From: Nitrososphaerota archaeon
Lineage (GTDB): Archaea; Thermoproteota; Nitrososphaeria; Nitrososphaerales; JACPRH01
Assembly: GCA_023379805.1 (NCBI GenBank)
Contig: JAMCPI010000013.1
Coordinates: forward strand, 62,001-126,000
Reading direction: 5' to 3'
Length of the DNA: 64,000 bases
In this document: piece by piece, positions 15,574-24,123 of the stretch
How the letters are laid out: the number at the start of each line of letters is the position of its first letter
Numbering within the stretch: the first letter of the stretch is position 1
Position numbers and translations under genes: made by a program
Notes under the pieces: generated by a model
What the model saw: only the letters and a program-made list of their open reading frames with translations
Databases searched by the model: none
What the model was told of the DNA's origin: nothing

Positions 15574-16676
15574 TGATTTCGCAGCATGATATCAAGGCGG
15601 TTCTGGATCAGTACGATACAGAGAAGATAGCGATAAGCACCATCTGCTCCCACACTGCTCTCCAGATTTTCCACGGAGCGCGGCAGGAAGGCTTCCGGAC
15701 AATCGGCATCTGCATGAAGGATAGGCTTCCTCTCTACAACTCTTTCCCGCTGGCGAAGGCTGATGAGCTAATCGTTGTTGACAATTACAGTGATGTTCTA
15801 ACCCCTGAGTTTCAGGAGAGGCTGAGGGAAAACAACGCTATCCTTATTCCACACGGCTCCTTCGTTGAGTACATCGGGCCTGAACATATTTCGGAGGAGT
15901 TTGCGGTGCCGATGTTCGGTAACCGACGCTCACTGGAGTGGGAGAGTGACAGAGGGCTTCAGCGGCGATGGATTAAGGCGGCAGGATTAATTGTGCCTCG
16001 ACGCTACAAGGATCCTTCCGAAATCGACAGCAAAGTCTTCGTGAAGTTCCCCGGCGCTAAGGGTGGAAAAGGCTTCTTCACAGTCAATTCAGAGAGAGAG
16101 TTTTACATTCAGGTGAAGCAGCGTGTGAAGCAGGGCATCATCAAGGCAAGCGATGTTCCACGCATAGGAATTCAAGAGTTTCTGCTCGGCGTCAGATATT
16201 ACCCGCACTACTTCTACACCCTGTTTGAAGAGGCAGGTGCACCAGCCGGGTCAGGCAGAGTTCAGATACTCGGTATAGATAGGCGCATCGAGCCTATTGA
16301 TGAGGCGTACAGGGGGTTGCCGGATGTGCCTCCTGAGTTCTTCGATTACACTGTGACAGGCAATCAGCCTGTGGTGGTGAGGGAGAGTTTGCTTCCCGAA
16401 ATCCTGCAGTTCGGAGTAGGCACCGTTGACGCCTCCATAAAGCTGTTTCCACCCGGTATAGTAGGCTCATTCTGTCTTGAAACAATTTACCATCCAAGCC
16501 GAGGCTTCGTCGTCTTCGAAATATCCGCGAGAATTGTGGCTGGCACCAACGTCTACGCAGGCGGCTCCCAATACTCACAGTTCACATACGATGAGCCTAT
16601 GTCTATGGGTCGAAGAATAGCCCGAGAAATCCGGCACGCGATAGCTGCAGACCGCCTCGCTGACATAATCTATTGA
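15573..16676 (+). CDS. purP: PurP, formate-dependent AICAR formyltransferase (ligase)
   Basis: The 367-residue protein is a canonical archaeal PurP: STICSHTALQIFHGARQEGF, PHGSFVEYIG, MFGNRRSLEWESDRG, an intact ATP-grasp loop KFPGAKGGKGFF, and FEISARIVAGTNVY near the end. It catalyses the ninth step of de novo purine synthesis (AICAR + formate + ATP to formyl-AICAR), replacing the folate-dependent PurH reaction. It overlaps its paralogue by 1 nt, so the two are surely co-translated and may form a hetero-oligomer (inference). Confidence 0.9.
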   Translation: MISQHDIKAVLDQYDTEKIAISTICSHTALQIFHGARQEGFRTIGICMKDRLPLYNSFPLAKADELIVVDNYSDVLTPEFQERLRENNAILIPHGSFVEYIGPEHISEEFAVPMFGNRRSLEWESDRGLQRRWIKAAGLIVPRRYKDPSEIDSKVFVKFPGAKGGKGFFTVNSEREFYIQVKQRVKQGIIKASDVPRIGIQEFLLGVRYYPHYFYTLFEEAGAPAGSGRVQILGIDRRIEPIDEAYRGLPDVPPEFFDYTVTGNQPVVVRESLLPEILQFGVGTVDASIKLFPPGIVGSFCLETIYHPSRGFVVFEISARIVAGTNVYAGGSQYSQFTYDEPMSMGRRIAREIRHAIAADRLADIIY

Positions 16677-16863
16677 GCATCCATCTGATTCTAAGGCTTC
16701 TCTTTCTTCTCTCGCTTAGCGGGATACTGCTGCGTTACTTGTAATGGCTCAATTCTATTACCTTTCTTCTATAGACGACATTTTCAAAAAAATGGAGTAT
16801 AGGCGAGTAGAGTCGCCACTCAAGCTTACCTGTCATTCTTGAAGATAGGTGGCCTGACGATTC

Positions 16864-17328
16864 TTACTCTTTCTTCAATTCAGCAGCGAGTCTTCTCGCA
16901 TACTCTTTTGCCCGCTCGATTTCGCCTTCTTTAAGCGGACCCTTCATGTCAAACACAACTGCTTTCAGAACTGGTAGCAGTTGGTTCATCTTCTTGTCTC
17001 TGAGATTTGCAGCGATTTTTTCAGCTGCGCTTCCTTGGTTCTTCTCAATGTTCTCAGGATTCTCGGTGTCGAAGGCTGCGAAAGGCTTGTTCGCCCATTC
17101 CTCACTCTTCACTTTGCCTAGAAAACCTCTGATTGCAAAGCTCATTGTGCCAAATCGGGTTGGCGAACCGAGAACCAGAAAATTGTGTTCTTTTGCGCTT
17201 ATCGTCTTTACCTTCTTCACATGCAAGGCGTCAACGTCTATTCCGTATTCTCTCAGCGTTTCTGAGATGGTTTGCGCGATTGTCTTCGTGTTCCCGTAGG
17301 AGGTGTCAAAAACAACTATGCCTTTTAT
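16864..17328 (-). CDS. flavodoxin-like protein, start codon unclear
   Basis: The minus strand encodes a complete flavodoxin fold of about 154 residues. It has the FMN phosphate loop VVFDTSYGNTKTIAQTI at the N-terminus, then LVLGSPTRFGTMSFAIRGFL and KPFAAFDTEN. It likely carries electrons or acts as a flavodoxin-family quinone reductase. The domain continues upstream of the first canonical start at 17226, as far as about 17328 (codons EIKGIVVFDTSYGN). No ATG, GTG or TTG lies in that frame before a stop. An overlapping frame ends there with RRVLK and TAA at 17327-17325. A one-base frameshift, an ATA start or a sequence error would explain this. Confidence 0.75.
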   Translation of the reverse strand: MKGIVVFDTSYGNTKTIAQTISETLREYGIDVDALHVKKVKTISAKEHNFLVLGSPTRFGTMSFAIRGFLGKVKSEEWANKPFAAFDTENPENIEKNQGSAAEKIAANLRDKKMNQLLPVLKAVVFDMKGPLKEGEIERAKEYARRLAAELKKE

Positions 17329-17519
17329 TTCAAAACCCTCCTGTTGAAGATTGGGTCTTTTCTCTCCTTTAAGTCTTCTTCTAAGAAATCATCAACATCC
17401 TTGTCTGTAATATTATTTCTTCGCTCAAAGGGCTGCTACTTAATTTAAACATGGTGTACCTCAAGTATGTCAAAAAGAGTTACTGCATCGAAAATAATGC
17501 AACAGATTCCTTGGCGGAT

Positions 17520-17530
17520 AGGTTTATGTG
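17520..17530 (+). promoter_or_regulatory. TATA-like box before the DsrE-like gene
   Basis: AGGTTTATGTG lies about 37-47 bp before the TTG at 17567. It suggests that the DsrE-like gene and the downstream rpoN/uS2 block can be transcribed separately from the rpoD operon. Confidence 0.35.
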
Positions 17531-17566
17531 GGTATGTTCAATCATCTTTCTAGGTGATGCATTGAA

Positions 17567-17983
17567 TTGTCTCAGCTTGAGATTGAGAAGATCGCGATGG
17601 TCGTGAACAGTGGTGAGTATGACCGAGTTAACTATGCGCTTTCGATTGCAAAGATTGCGCTCGCTCTGGGGATGGAGGTGCACGCCATCTTCACCTACGG
17701 TGGTTTGGCGCGGCTGATTAAGGGCCGCGCAGATGAGCTCGGCAATATCCCTGACGCCTTGGTTCGTCAACAGGTTGAACTCAACTTAGCTAAGGGAAGG
17801 ATGAGTAAGATATCTGACGATTTAAAGGAGGCTAAGAAGCTTGGGTTAAACATCTACGCATGTGTGCATGCAATGGGTGTATTGAACGTGTCTAGAGATG
17901 AGCTTGTAGATGAGGTGGATCAGGTGATGGGCCTAGCATCATTTCTTGACATCGCCCGTGGCGCCCAGACATACTACATCTAA
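17567..17983 (+). CDS. DsrE-family protein
   Basis: The 138-residue protein has a DsrE/DsrF-like alpha/beta fold: KIAMVVNSGEYDRVNYALSI, then GMEVHAIFTYGGLARLIKG, and the late LNIYACVHAMGVLNVSRDEL segment with a Cys at the position often used in sulfur relay. The end, DIARGAQTYYI, is typical. Family members move sulfane sulfur or act as small regulators. Here the partner is unknown. It starts at TTG 17567 and lies between flavodoxin (opposite strand) and rpoN. Confidence 0.75.
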   Translation: MSQLEIEKIAMVVNSGEYDRVNYALSIAKIALALGMEVHAIFTYGGLARLIKGRADELGNIPDALVRQQVELNLAKGRMSKISDDLKEAKKLGLNIYACVHAMGVLNVSRDELVDEVDQVMGLASFLDIARGAQTYYI

Positions 17984-18127
17984 ACAACCGATGCGTTCGT
18001 TTTTCAATAATTGATGCAGCAACCGTGTAGGATACGCTCGGGTTAATCGGTGTTTACAATTGATTCTTCAGCAAACTTTTAATGGCTAGTTTATCCGAGG
18101 CCTAAAGTGAAAGGTTAGATTCACTGA

Positions 18128-18364
18128 ATGTTAAAGCCTATTCGATGTTTCACCTGCGGCTCACTCGTAGGTGACAAGTATGATATCTTTGCGGAGCGCG
18201 TCAAGGCTGGAGGCGACCCTGGTCAGGTATTGGACAGCCTAGGTTTGAAGCGGTACTGCTGCAGACGAATGCTTCTCGCGAACGTCGACATTATCGACCA
18301 GACTCTGCCATACTATGAGTTTCTCGCTCAGAGGCACGCAGAGTTCGCGTCGGATACAATGTAG
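18128..18364 (+). CDS. rpoN: RNA polymerase subunit N (Rpo10)
   Basis: The 78-residue zinc-bundle subunit has the invariant N-terminal [12 protein letters not shown] and the [10 protein letters not shown] double-Cys motif, giving CX2C...CC zinc binding. It anchors subunits D and L in the polymerase core and corresponds to Rpb10. ATG 18128 is preceded by MLKPIR as usual. It is followed by uS2, restoring the conserved archaeal order after the inserted genes. Confidence 0.95.
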   Translation: MLKPIRCFTCGSLVGDKYDIFAERVKAGGDPGQVLDSLGLKRYCCRRMLLANVDIIDQTLPYYEFLAQRHAEFASDTM

Positions 18365-18454
18365 GTTAAGACGGAGCGGCTTAAAGGTTTAAAATAATGC
18401 TCTGTTCGGAGACAGGCGCGTCAAGGAGTAAGCGAAACGGAACGGTGTTAATGT

Positions 18455-19123
18455 TTGGCAGAAGAAACTGATGAAAGTATTCAGGAAACAGGCGGCTTAT
18501 CTGAGGAGACTCAGCGAACCACCCAGATTACCGAAAAGGCACTTCTCTCAACCGGGATTCGCGTCGGAACCCAGGTTAAGACGAAGTCAATGACCCCCTT
18601 CATTCAACGGACACGTTCAGACGGTCTTCACGTAATCGATGTAGGGAAAACTCTCTCCAGAATCGAGACTGCTGGCCGCTTCCTTGCACGGTTCGAATCT
18701 AGCCGCGTAGTAGTTTACTCCGCCCGAGAATACGCTCGAAATCCTGTTGAGAAGTTCTGCGAGCTTACCGGTGCAGTTCACTTAACCGGTCGATTTATGC
18801 CTGGAACCTTCACCAACCCTCTCTACCCAGATCACATCGATCCTGAGGTGCTTGTGGTGACTGATCCTGCTATGGACAGCCAAGCTGTCGATGAAGCCCT
18901 GAAGATAGGCATACCTGTAGTAGCTTTATGCGATACAGATAACGTGACTTCAAACGTGGACTTCGTCATACCCGCGAACAACCGTGGTCGAAGAGCCTTA
19001 GCTGCAGTATTCTGGCTGCTAGCCAGATCAATACTCATCCACCAAGGATCTCTCACAGCTGAGCAGCCTATGAAGTACTCAATAGAGGACTTCGAGACTA
19101 AGCTAATCGAAGAAAAGGTCTAG
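18455..19123 (+). CDS. rps2: small ribosomal subunit protein uS2
   Basis: The 222-residue protein matches archaeal uS2: KALLSTGIRVGTQVKTKSM, GLHVIDVGKTLSRIETAGRF, FMPGTFTNPLYPD, and the C-terminal DFVIPANNRGRRALAAVFWL. It sits on the 30S head-body junction. The start at TTG 18455 gives an acidic N-terminal tail (AEETDESIQETGG). The operon continues with MEMO. Confidence 0.95.
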   Translation: MAEETDESIQETGGLSEETQRTTQITEKALLSTGIRVGTQVKTKSMTPFIQRTRSDGLHVIDVGKTLSRIETAGRFLARFESSRVVVYSAREYARNPVEKFCELTGAVHLTGRFMPGTFTNPLYPDHIDPEVLVVTDPAMDSQAVDEALKIGIPVVALCDTDNVTSNVDFVIPANNRGRRALAAVFWLLARSILIHQGSLTAEQPMKYSIEDFETKLIEEKV

Positions 19124-19188
19124 CCTACATAACAGTAAGGTACGCTTAAAGACAGGGTTTTCCATCAACCTCTTGGTGGTACTGCCGA

Positions 19189-20028
19189 ATGAAGATACGG
19201 CGACCTGCCGCTGCCGGTCAATTTTACCCTTTATCCATGACCGATTTACACGATGCTCTAGAAGGCTGTTTTAAGCATCCTTTAGGCCCAGGTAGTCTCC
19301 CGCCTTCACCCGAGCGGATGGATTACTTCGGCGCAGTTGTTCCTCACGCAGGCTACACCTACTCCGGTCCAATCGCGGCTCACGCCTACTACGCTCTTTC
19401 AGGTATGCGCAAGCCTGATTTGGTAGTGATTCTCGGGCCGAATCACTGGGGCATCGGAAGTTCAGTCTCAGTTTATCCGGAAGGTGCTTGGGATACTCCG
19501 TTGGGCAGAGTTGAGATTGACTCATCGGCCGCGAAGTATCTGGCTGAAGTTTCCAATATTGCGGATCTCGACGCTTCAGCGCATAAGCGGGATCACTGCA
19601 TAGAGGTTCAGCTACCTTTCCTGCAGTACATCTATGGGAGAGACTTCAAGATTCTCCCAATTATTCTGGTTCTTCAAGATTTCACTACAGCAACGGAGCT
19701 TGGGCGCGCGTTAGCGTCGCTGACGAAGCGGCAGTCCACCCTGCTTATTGCTTCATCTGACTTTACGCATTATGAGCTGCACAGGGATGCTTTGGATAAG
19801 GATTCAAGGCTGATTGACACGATACTTTCGCTTGACATTCCGAAGTTCTACCGGATTCTTGAGCAGCTTAACATATCGGCCTGCGGCTACGGTGCGATCG
19901 CTGCAGTTATGGCTGCTACGAAGGAGCTGGGTGCTACTGATGGGCGTCTCTTAAAATACGGGACAAGCGGTGACATAACGGGGGATTACTCCTCCGTAGT
20001 AGGATACTCCTCCATAGTCTTCGAGTAA
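19189..20028 (+). CDS. MEMO1-family protein (AmmeMemoRadiSam B)
   Basis: The 279-residue protein belongs to the MEMO family: VVPHAGYTYSGPIAAHAYY, ILGPNHWGIG, and the late TSGDITGDYSSVVGYSS. The fold is related to extradiol dioxygenases, with His residues (HAGYTYSG, GPNHWG, ASSDFTHY) around a metal pocket. The archaeal role is unknown. Its place between uS2 and mevalonate kinase is conserved in many archaea, and in those genomes it co-occurs with isoprenoid genes. Start is ATG 19189. Confidence 0.92.
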   Translation: MKIRRPAAAGQFYPLSMTDLHDALEGCFKHPLGPGSLPPSPERMDYFGAVVPHAGYTYSGPIAAHAYYALSGMRKPDLVVILGPNHWGIGSSVSVYPEGAWDTPLGRVEIDSSAAKYLAEVSNIADLDASAHKRDHCIEVQLPFLQYIYGRDFKILPIILVLQDFTTATELGRALASLTKRQSTLLIASSDFTHYELHRDALDKDSRLIDTILSLDIPKFYRILEQLNISACGYGAIAAVMAATKELGATDGRLLKYGTSGDITGDYSSVVGYSSIVFE

Positions 20029-20056
20029 GTGTGAGTGGGTAAGTAGACCGATAGAT

Positions 20057-21010
20057 ATGACGACCTTCACAGCGACGGCTCCGGGAAAAATCATTATAGC
20101 GGGTGAGCACTTCGTTGTTCACGGCTCCTACGCTTTGGCTGCAGCGATAGATAGAGGCTCAACTGTTCAGGCATCGCCTTCAAACCACCCCGTGATTGTG
20201 TCTAAGAGTCTGGGTCTCGTAGCGGATCTGGAAGGAAAAGTCCCGGATAGACTGAGGCCCCTTGCAAAAACTCTGGGCGTCACTTTGAAGTGGTTGAACG
20301 AGTCTCGCGGGGTTAAATGTGAGCTTGAGAGCAACATCCCGATATCTGCTGGATTAGGCTCATCAGCAGCCGGGTCAGTCGCCCTCGTGGCCGCAGCCTC
20401 AGCTGCACTCGGTCATCAGTTGAAGCTCAATGAAATCTTTGATTTGGCAATGGTCTCTGAGAGGATAATACACGGCAACCCCTCAGGTATAGATCCGGCT
20501 GTAGCTACATATGGCGGCGTGATGCTGTTTAGCAAAGGGGCTCCGCATAAACCCGTGCAGCTCAAAACGCCTGCGGACTTTATCATCGGCTTCAGCGGTG
20601 TAGATCGCAGCACCTCTAAGATGATTCACCGCTTCTCCGAGTCTCAAGCCTCTCATCCCTCAACCTTCAGGGCGCTGGTCAGATCAACATCGGTATTCGC
20701 TGAGAACGCGGCTAAAGCGTTGAGTGAAGGCGATCTAAACAGCCTCGCCGCTATATTGAACTTCAACCACATGATTCTCTCATCACTAGGCGTCTCGTCT
20801 CCCACTCTGGACAATCTGGTCGAGGCAGCTCTAGATGCAGGGTGCCTCGGAGCCAAGCTGACCGGCGGCGGAGGCGGAGGATGCATAATAGCTCTTCCAA
20901 CATCTGACAACCTCGATGCAGCTCTCACACAGTTGAGGCGCTCAGCCGCAGATGCTTGGATATCCCGAATACCACAGTCAGGAGTCAAGGTCTGGAAATC
21001 AGGTGATTAA
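20057..21010 (+). CDS. mvk: mevalonate kinase
   Basis: The 317-residue GHMP kinase phosphorylates mevalonate with ATP. The N-terminus has APGKIIIAGEHFVVHGSYAL. Motif 2 is PISAGLGSSAAGSVALVAA, the substrate segment is GNPSGIDPAVATYGG, and motif 3 is AKLTGGGGGGCII. It is the first of four consecutive isoprenoid genes. It ends in GGTGATTAA, overlapping a possible GTG start of the next gene. Confidence 0.95.
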   Translation: MTTFTATAPGKIIIAGEHFVVHGSYALAAAIDRGSTVQASPSNHPVIVSKSLGLVADLEGKVPDRLRPLAKTLGVTLKWLNESRGVKCELESNIPISAGLGSSAAGSVALVAAASAALGHQLKLNEIFDLAMVSERIIHGNPSGIDPAVATYGGVMLFSKGAPHKPVQLKTPADFIIGFSGVDRSTSKMIHRFSESQASHPSTFRALVRSTSVFAENAAKALSEGDLNSLAAILNFNHMILSSLGVSSPTLDNLVEAALDAGCLGAKLTGGGGGGCIIALPTSDNLDAALTQLRRSAADAWISRIPQSGVKVWKSGD

Positions 21011-21011
21011 A

Positions 21012-21836
21012 TTGAGGGGTCGAAAGAAGTCCTCAGAACCTCGGATAGTATTGGTGAAGCTGGGTGGAAGCGTCATTACGGACAAGACGCGGCCCTTCAC
21101 AGAGCGAATGGATGTGATAAAGCGGCTTGCAGGCGAAATTCACTCAGCGAGGAGCGAGTTGGGTCTCCGGCTGATTGTTGGGCATGGCGGCGGTTCGTAT
21201 CCGCATACGCCTGCGGCTAAGTTCCGTGTTAAGGAGGGCAGGGTTGCCGGTTCGTCTCCTCGCGGTGTGGCTTTAGTTCAGAATGCTGCAGCTCGTCTGA
21301 ATAGGCTGGTGGTGGCGGCTCTTATCGAGGCGGGTGAGGACGCAGTTTCTGTGCAGCCGTCCGCTTCGGTTTTAGCGGACTCTTCGAGCATAGTTTCGTG
21401 GGATACTGGGGCCTTGGAGGCGATGCTTGAAGCAGGTTTGCTTCCAGTTGTTCATGGTGATGTGGTGATGGATGCGACGCAGGGTTGGAGCATAGCTTCC
21501 ACAGAGGATCTTTTCCTGTATTTGGCTGCTCATCTACCGGTTGAACGTGTGGTGATAGGCTCTGATGTGGATGGTGTTCTCGATCGAGCGGGCAGCGGAG
21601 CTAAGTTCGACGTTATCACTCCAAAGGATTTGAAGCGGATATCTGGTTCTCTTCAAGGCGCCGGGACTGTTGACGTTACCGGTGGAATGCGCAGCAAAGT
21701 TGAATCTCTGCTTAGGCTTGCTGAGGAGCGCGGTGTTGAAAGCGTGATTCTGAACGCGGCTAAACCTGGGCTGCTTGAAGCCGCGCTTCGAGGCAAAACC
21801 GGGATAGGCACAGAGATCCGTATTTCTAACAGGTAA
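21012..21836 (+). CDS. ipk: isopentenyl phosphate kinase
   Basis: This amino-acid-kinase-fold enzyme phosphorylates isopentenyl phosphate to IPP, the last step of the archaeal alternative mevalonate route. Seen are VLVKLGGSVITDK (ATP and phosphate loop), IVGHGGGSYPHTPAAKF with the IPK-specific His, PVVHGDVVMD, and VVIGSDVDGVLD. The open frame runs upstream into mvk. Realistic starts are GTG 21003 (overlapping the mvk stop) or TTG 21012; I chose 21012. The pathway here would need a phosphomevalonate dehydratase/decarboxylase route encoded elsewhere. Confidence 0.92.
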   Translation: MRGRKKSSEPRIVLVKLGGSVITDKTRPFTERMDVIKRLAGEIHSARSELGLRLIVGHGGGSYPHTPAAKFRVKEGRVAGSSPRGVALVQNAAARLNRLVVAALIEAGEDAVSVQPSASVLADSSSIVSWDTGALEAMLEAGLLPVVHGDVVMDATQGWSIASTEDLFLYLAAHLPVERVVIGSDVDGVLDRAGSGAKFDVITPKDLKRISGSLQGAGTVDVTGGMRSKVESLLRLAEERGVESVILNAAKPGLLEAALRGKTGIGTEIRISNR

Positions 21837-21889
21837 ACGGTGAAAGTGTTAAAAGCGGCGTTGTGCAAGGGTACCTCTGGTGTTAGTTT

Positions 21890-22978
21890 TTGCCGAAAAA
21901 GACCTCGCAAATTGAAGATCGGAAGCTTGAAGGCATTCAGATTACGCTTAAAGAGGATGTGCAGGCTCGCGACGCCACCACCCTGCTGGAAGATGTAACA
22001 CTCATCAACAACTCACTACCCGAGCTAAACCTAGAAGACATTAACACAGAAACCACCTTTCTAAACCACAAACTCTCAGCCCCCCTCATCATCGAAGCCA
22101 TGACCGGCGGCACCAAAGAAGCAGGGAAAATCAACGGCAACCTAGCGGCCGCAGCTGAAACGTTAGACATCGGGATGGGTGTAGGAAGCCAGCGGGCTGC
22201 TCTCGACTCAGAAGCGGCTGCTGAAACATACATAATCGCGAGGAAGAACGCTCCAAACGCCTTTCTCATCGCGAACATCGGAGGCGCACAGCTCCAAGAC
22301 CTGAAGAAAGAGGAGATCCGGCGGCTCATCGACATGATTAAGGCTGATGCGCTCGCAATCCACTTGAACCCGCTTCAGGAGCTGGTTCAGCCTGAAGGTG
22401 AACCTAGGTTCCGAGGCGTCTGGGATCGCATCAGCCAAATTTCGCGCGAGATTGGTGTTCCAGTTATTGTGAAGGAAGTTGGCTGCGGTATATCGCGTGA
22501 GGTGGCTACGAAGCTTGAGATTGCGGGTGTCTCGGCGGTTGATGTTGCTGGTGTCGGCGGAACCAGCTGGGCTGCTGTTGAGCATTTCAGGGCGTTGAAG
22601 CGGAATCTAAGCGAAAAGGCTCAGCTTGGCGAACTCTTCTGGGACTGGGGTATCCCGACCGCCGCCTCAATTATCGAAGTGAAAATGGCTGTAAGGCTGC
22701 CTATAATCGCTTCAGGCGGTGTTAGAACCGGTCTGGATATGGCTAAATGCATCGCTCTAGGTGCCAGCGTCACAGGTATGGCTCAACCTGTTCTCGCAGC
22801 GGCTATGAAATCAGATAAGGAGGTAGCAGAGCTTCTTCAAAGATATGTGGATCAGCTGAGGGCTACTATGCTGATAACTGGTGCACGAGACATCCGGGCG
22901 CTTGGCAACGTCAGGTATCTTATCTCGGGCCGGCTCTCCGACTGGAGAAAGATGTCGCTAGAAGAAATTCGATACTGA
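21890..22978 (+). CDS. fni: type 2 isopentenyl-diphosphate delta-isomerase
   Basis: The 362-residue FMN-dependent isomerase interconverts IPP and DMAPP. Diagnostic segments are APLIIEAMTGGTKEAG, GVGSQRAAL, AIHLNPLQELVQPEGE, VIVKEVGCGIS, VAGVGGTSWAAVE, and the FMN phosphate site IASGGVRTGLDMAK. It starts at TTG 21890. Between ipk and the prenyl synthase, it provides the allylic primer for chain elongation. Confidence 0.95.
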   Translation: MPKKTSQIEDRKLEGIQITLKEDVQARDATTLLEDVTLINNSLPELNLEDINTETTFLNHKLSAPLIIEAMTGGTKEAGKINGNLAAAAETLDIGMGVGSQRAALDSEAAAETYIIARKNAPNAFLIANIGGAQLQDLKKEEIRRLIDMIKADALAIHLNPLQELVQPEGEPRFRGVWDRISQISREIGVPVIVKEVGCGISREVATKLEIAGVSAVDVAGVGGTSWAAVEHFRALKRNLSEKAQLGELFWDWGIPTAASIIEVKMAVRLPIIASGGVRTGLDMAKCIALGASVTGMAQPVLAAAMKSDKEVAELLQRYVDQLRATMLITGARDIRALGNVRYLISGRLSDWRKMSLEEIRY

Positions 22979-23007
22979 TAAAAACGTGGTACTTTGAGAG
23001 AGACCTG

Positions 23008-24045
23008 TTGGACGTCTCGTCTCTGACGCAGCGGTTGAAGACGAACAAGGATGCTGTAGACCGGTTCATCCTCGATTTTCTGCCGCAGCGCTCTAATGTC
23101 AAGGAAATACAGATGCTGTTCGATATGATGCGGGATTACCCGTCTCGTCCAAGCAAAGGTCTACGCTCCTCCCTCTGCATCCTCACCTGTGAAGCTTTGG
23201 GTGGAGACTTGGATAAGGCGCTTAGAACCGCGGCTGCACTGGAGATTTTCCAGAACTGGATACTGATTCACGACGACATCGAAGATTACTCTGAGCTGAG
23301 GCGAGGTGAACCTGTTCTCAACCGGAAGTACGGCATCCCGCTGGCCATCAATACAGGGGATGCGCTCCATGCCAAGATGTGGGAGCTCTTGGTGCAGAAC
23401 CAGAAGACCTTGGGCCAAGCTAAGACGATGAGCATTATCGACGAGTTTCTGAGAATGATCAACGAAACAACCGAGGGTCAGACAATCGAGTTAGCTTGGG
23501 TTGAGCAAAACAGGTGGGATCTCGATGAGGCCGACTACTTCCTCCTATGCAACAAGAAAACCTCATGGTACACCTGCATCACCCCCTGCCGGCTAGGCGC
23601 CACGATCGCTGGAGCATCATCCAAGAAGCAGGATACCTTCGTCCCCTTCGGATCACGCCTCGGCATCGCTTTCCAGATACAGGACGACATATTGAACTTG
23701 AAAGGAGACGAGCAGAAATACGGTAAAGAGTGCGGCGGAGACATCCTAGAGGGGAAGAGAAGCCTCATACTGATCCACCTCCTCAACAAAGCTAACTCAA
23801 TAGATCGAAGAAAGGTGCTCTCAATTATGAGCAAGAACCGATGCGACAGAACCTCCTCAGACGTCGAAGAAATCCTCAAACTGATGGACAAGTATGGCTC
23901 AATCAAATACGCGAAGACAACGGCCGAAACATACGCGGCAGAAGCGAAGAAACTGTTCAACCAAATCTTTCAAGACGCATCATCCTCAGAGTCCCGCAGA
24001 CTCCTTGAGGACTTGATCGACTTTATGATATGCCGCGACTGGTAG
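23008..24045 (+). CDS. polyprenyl (geranylgeranyl/farnesyl) diphosphate synthase
   Basis: The 345-residue trans-prenyltransferase elongates DMAPP with IPP units. The first Asp-rich motif is DDIEDYSELRRG with the upstream PSKGLRSSL basic patch. The second is FQIQDDILNLKGD, where the fifth position is Asn instead of the usual Asp (DDxxN). The likely product is geranylgeranyl diphosphate for archaeal lipids. Chain length is not readable with confidence, although FQNWILIHDD has bulky residues upstream of the first motif. It starts at TTG 23008, 29 bp after fni. Confidence 0.92.
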   Translation: MDVSSLTQRLKTNKDAVDRFILDFLPQRSNVKEIQMLFDMMRDYPSRPSKGLRSSLCILTCEALGGDLDKALRTAAALEIFQNWILIHDDIEDYSELRRGEPVLNRKYGIPLAINTGDALHAKMWELLVQNQKTLGQAKTMSIIDEFLRMINETTEGQTIELAWVEQNRWDLDEADYFLLCNKKTSWYTCITPCRLGATIAGASSKKQDTFVPFGSRLGIAFQIQDDILNLKGDEQKYGKECGGDILEGKRSLILIHLLNKANSIDRRKVLSIMSKNRCDRTSSDVEEILKLMDKYGSIKYAKTTAETYAAEAKKLFNQIFQDASSSESRRLLEDLIDFMICRDW

Positions 24046-24123
24046 CATTAGAATTGACGATCCTGATGCGACTCCTTCAACTCTTTAATAGCCGCTATTT
24101 TCGTATCCTTTTGGCTTACTACT

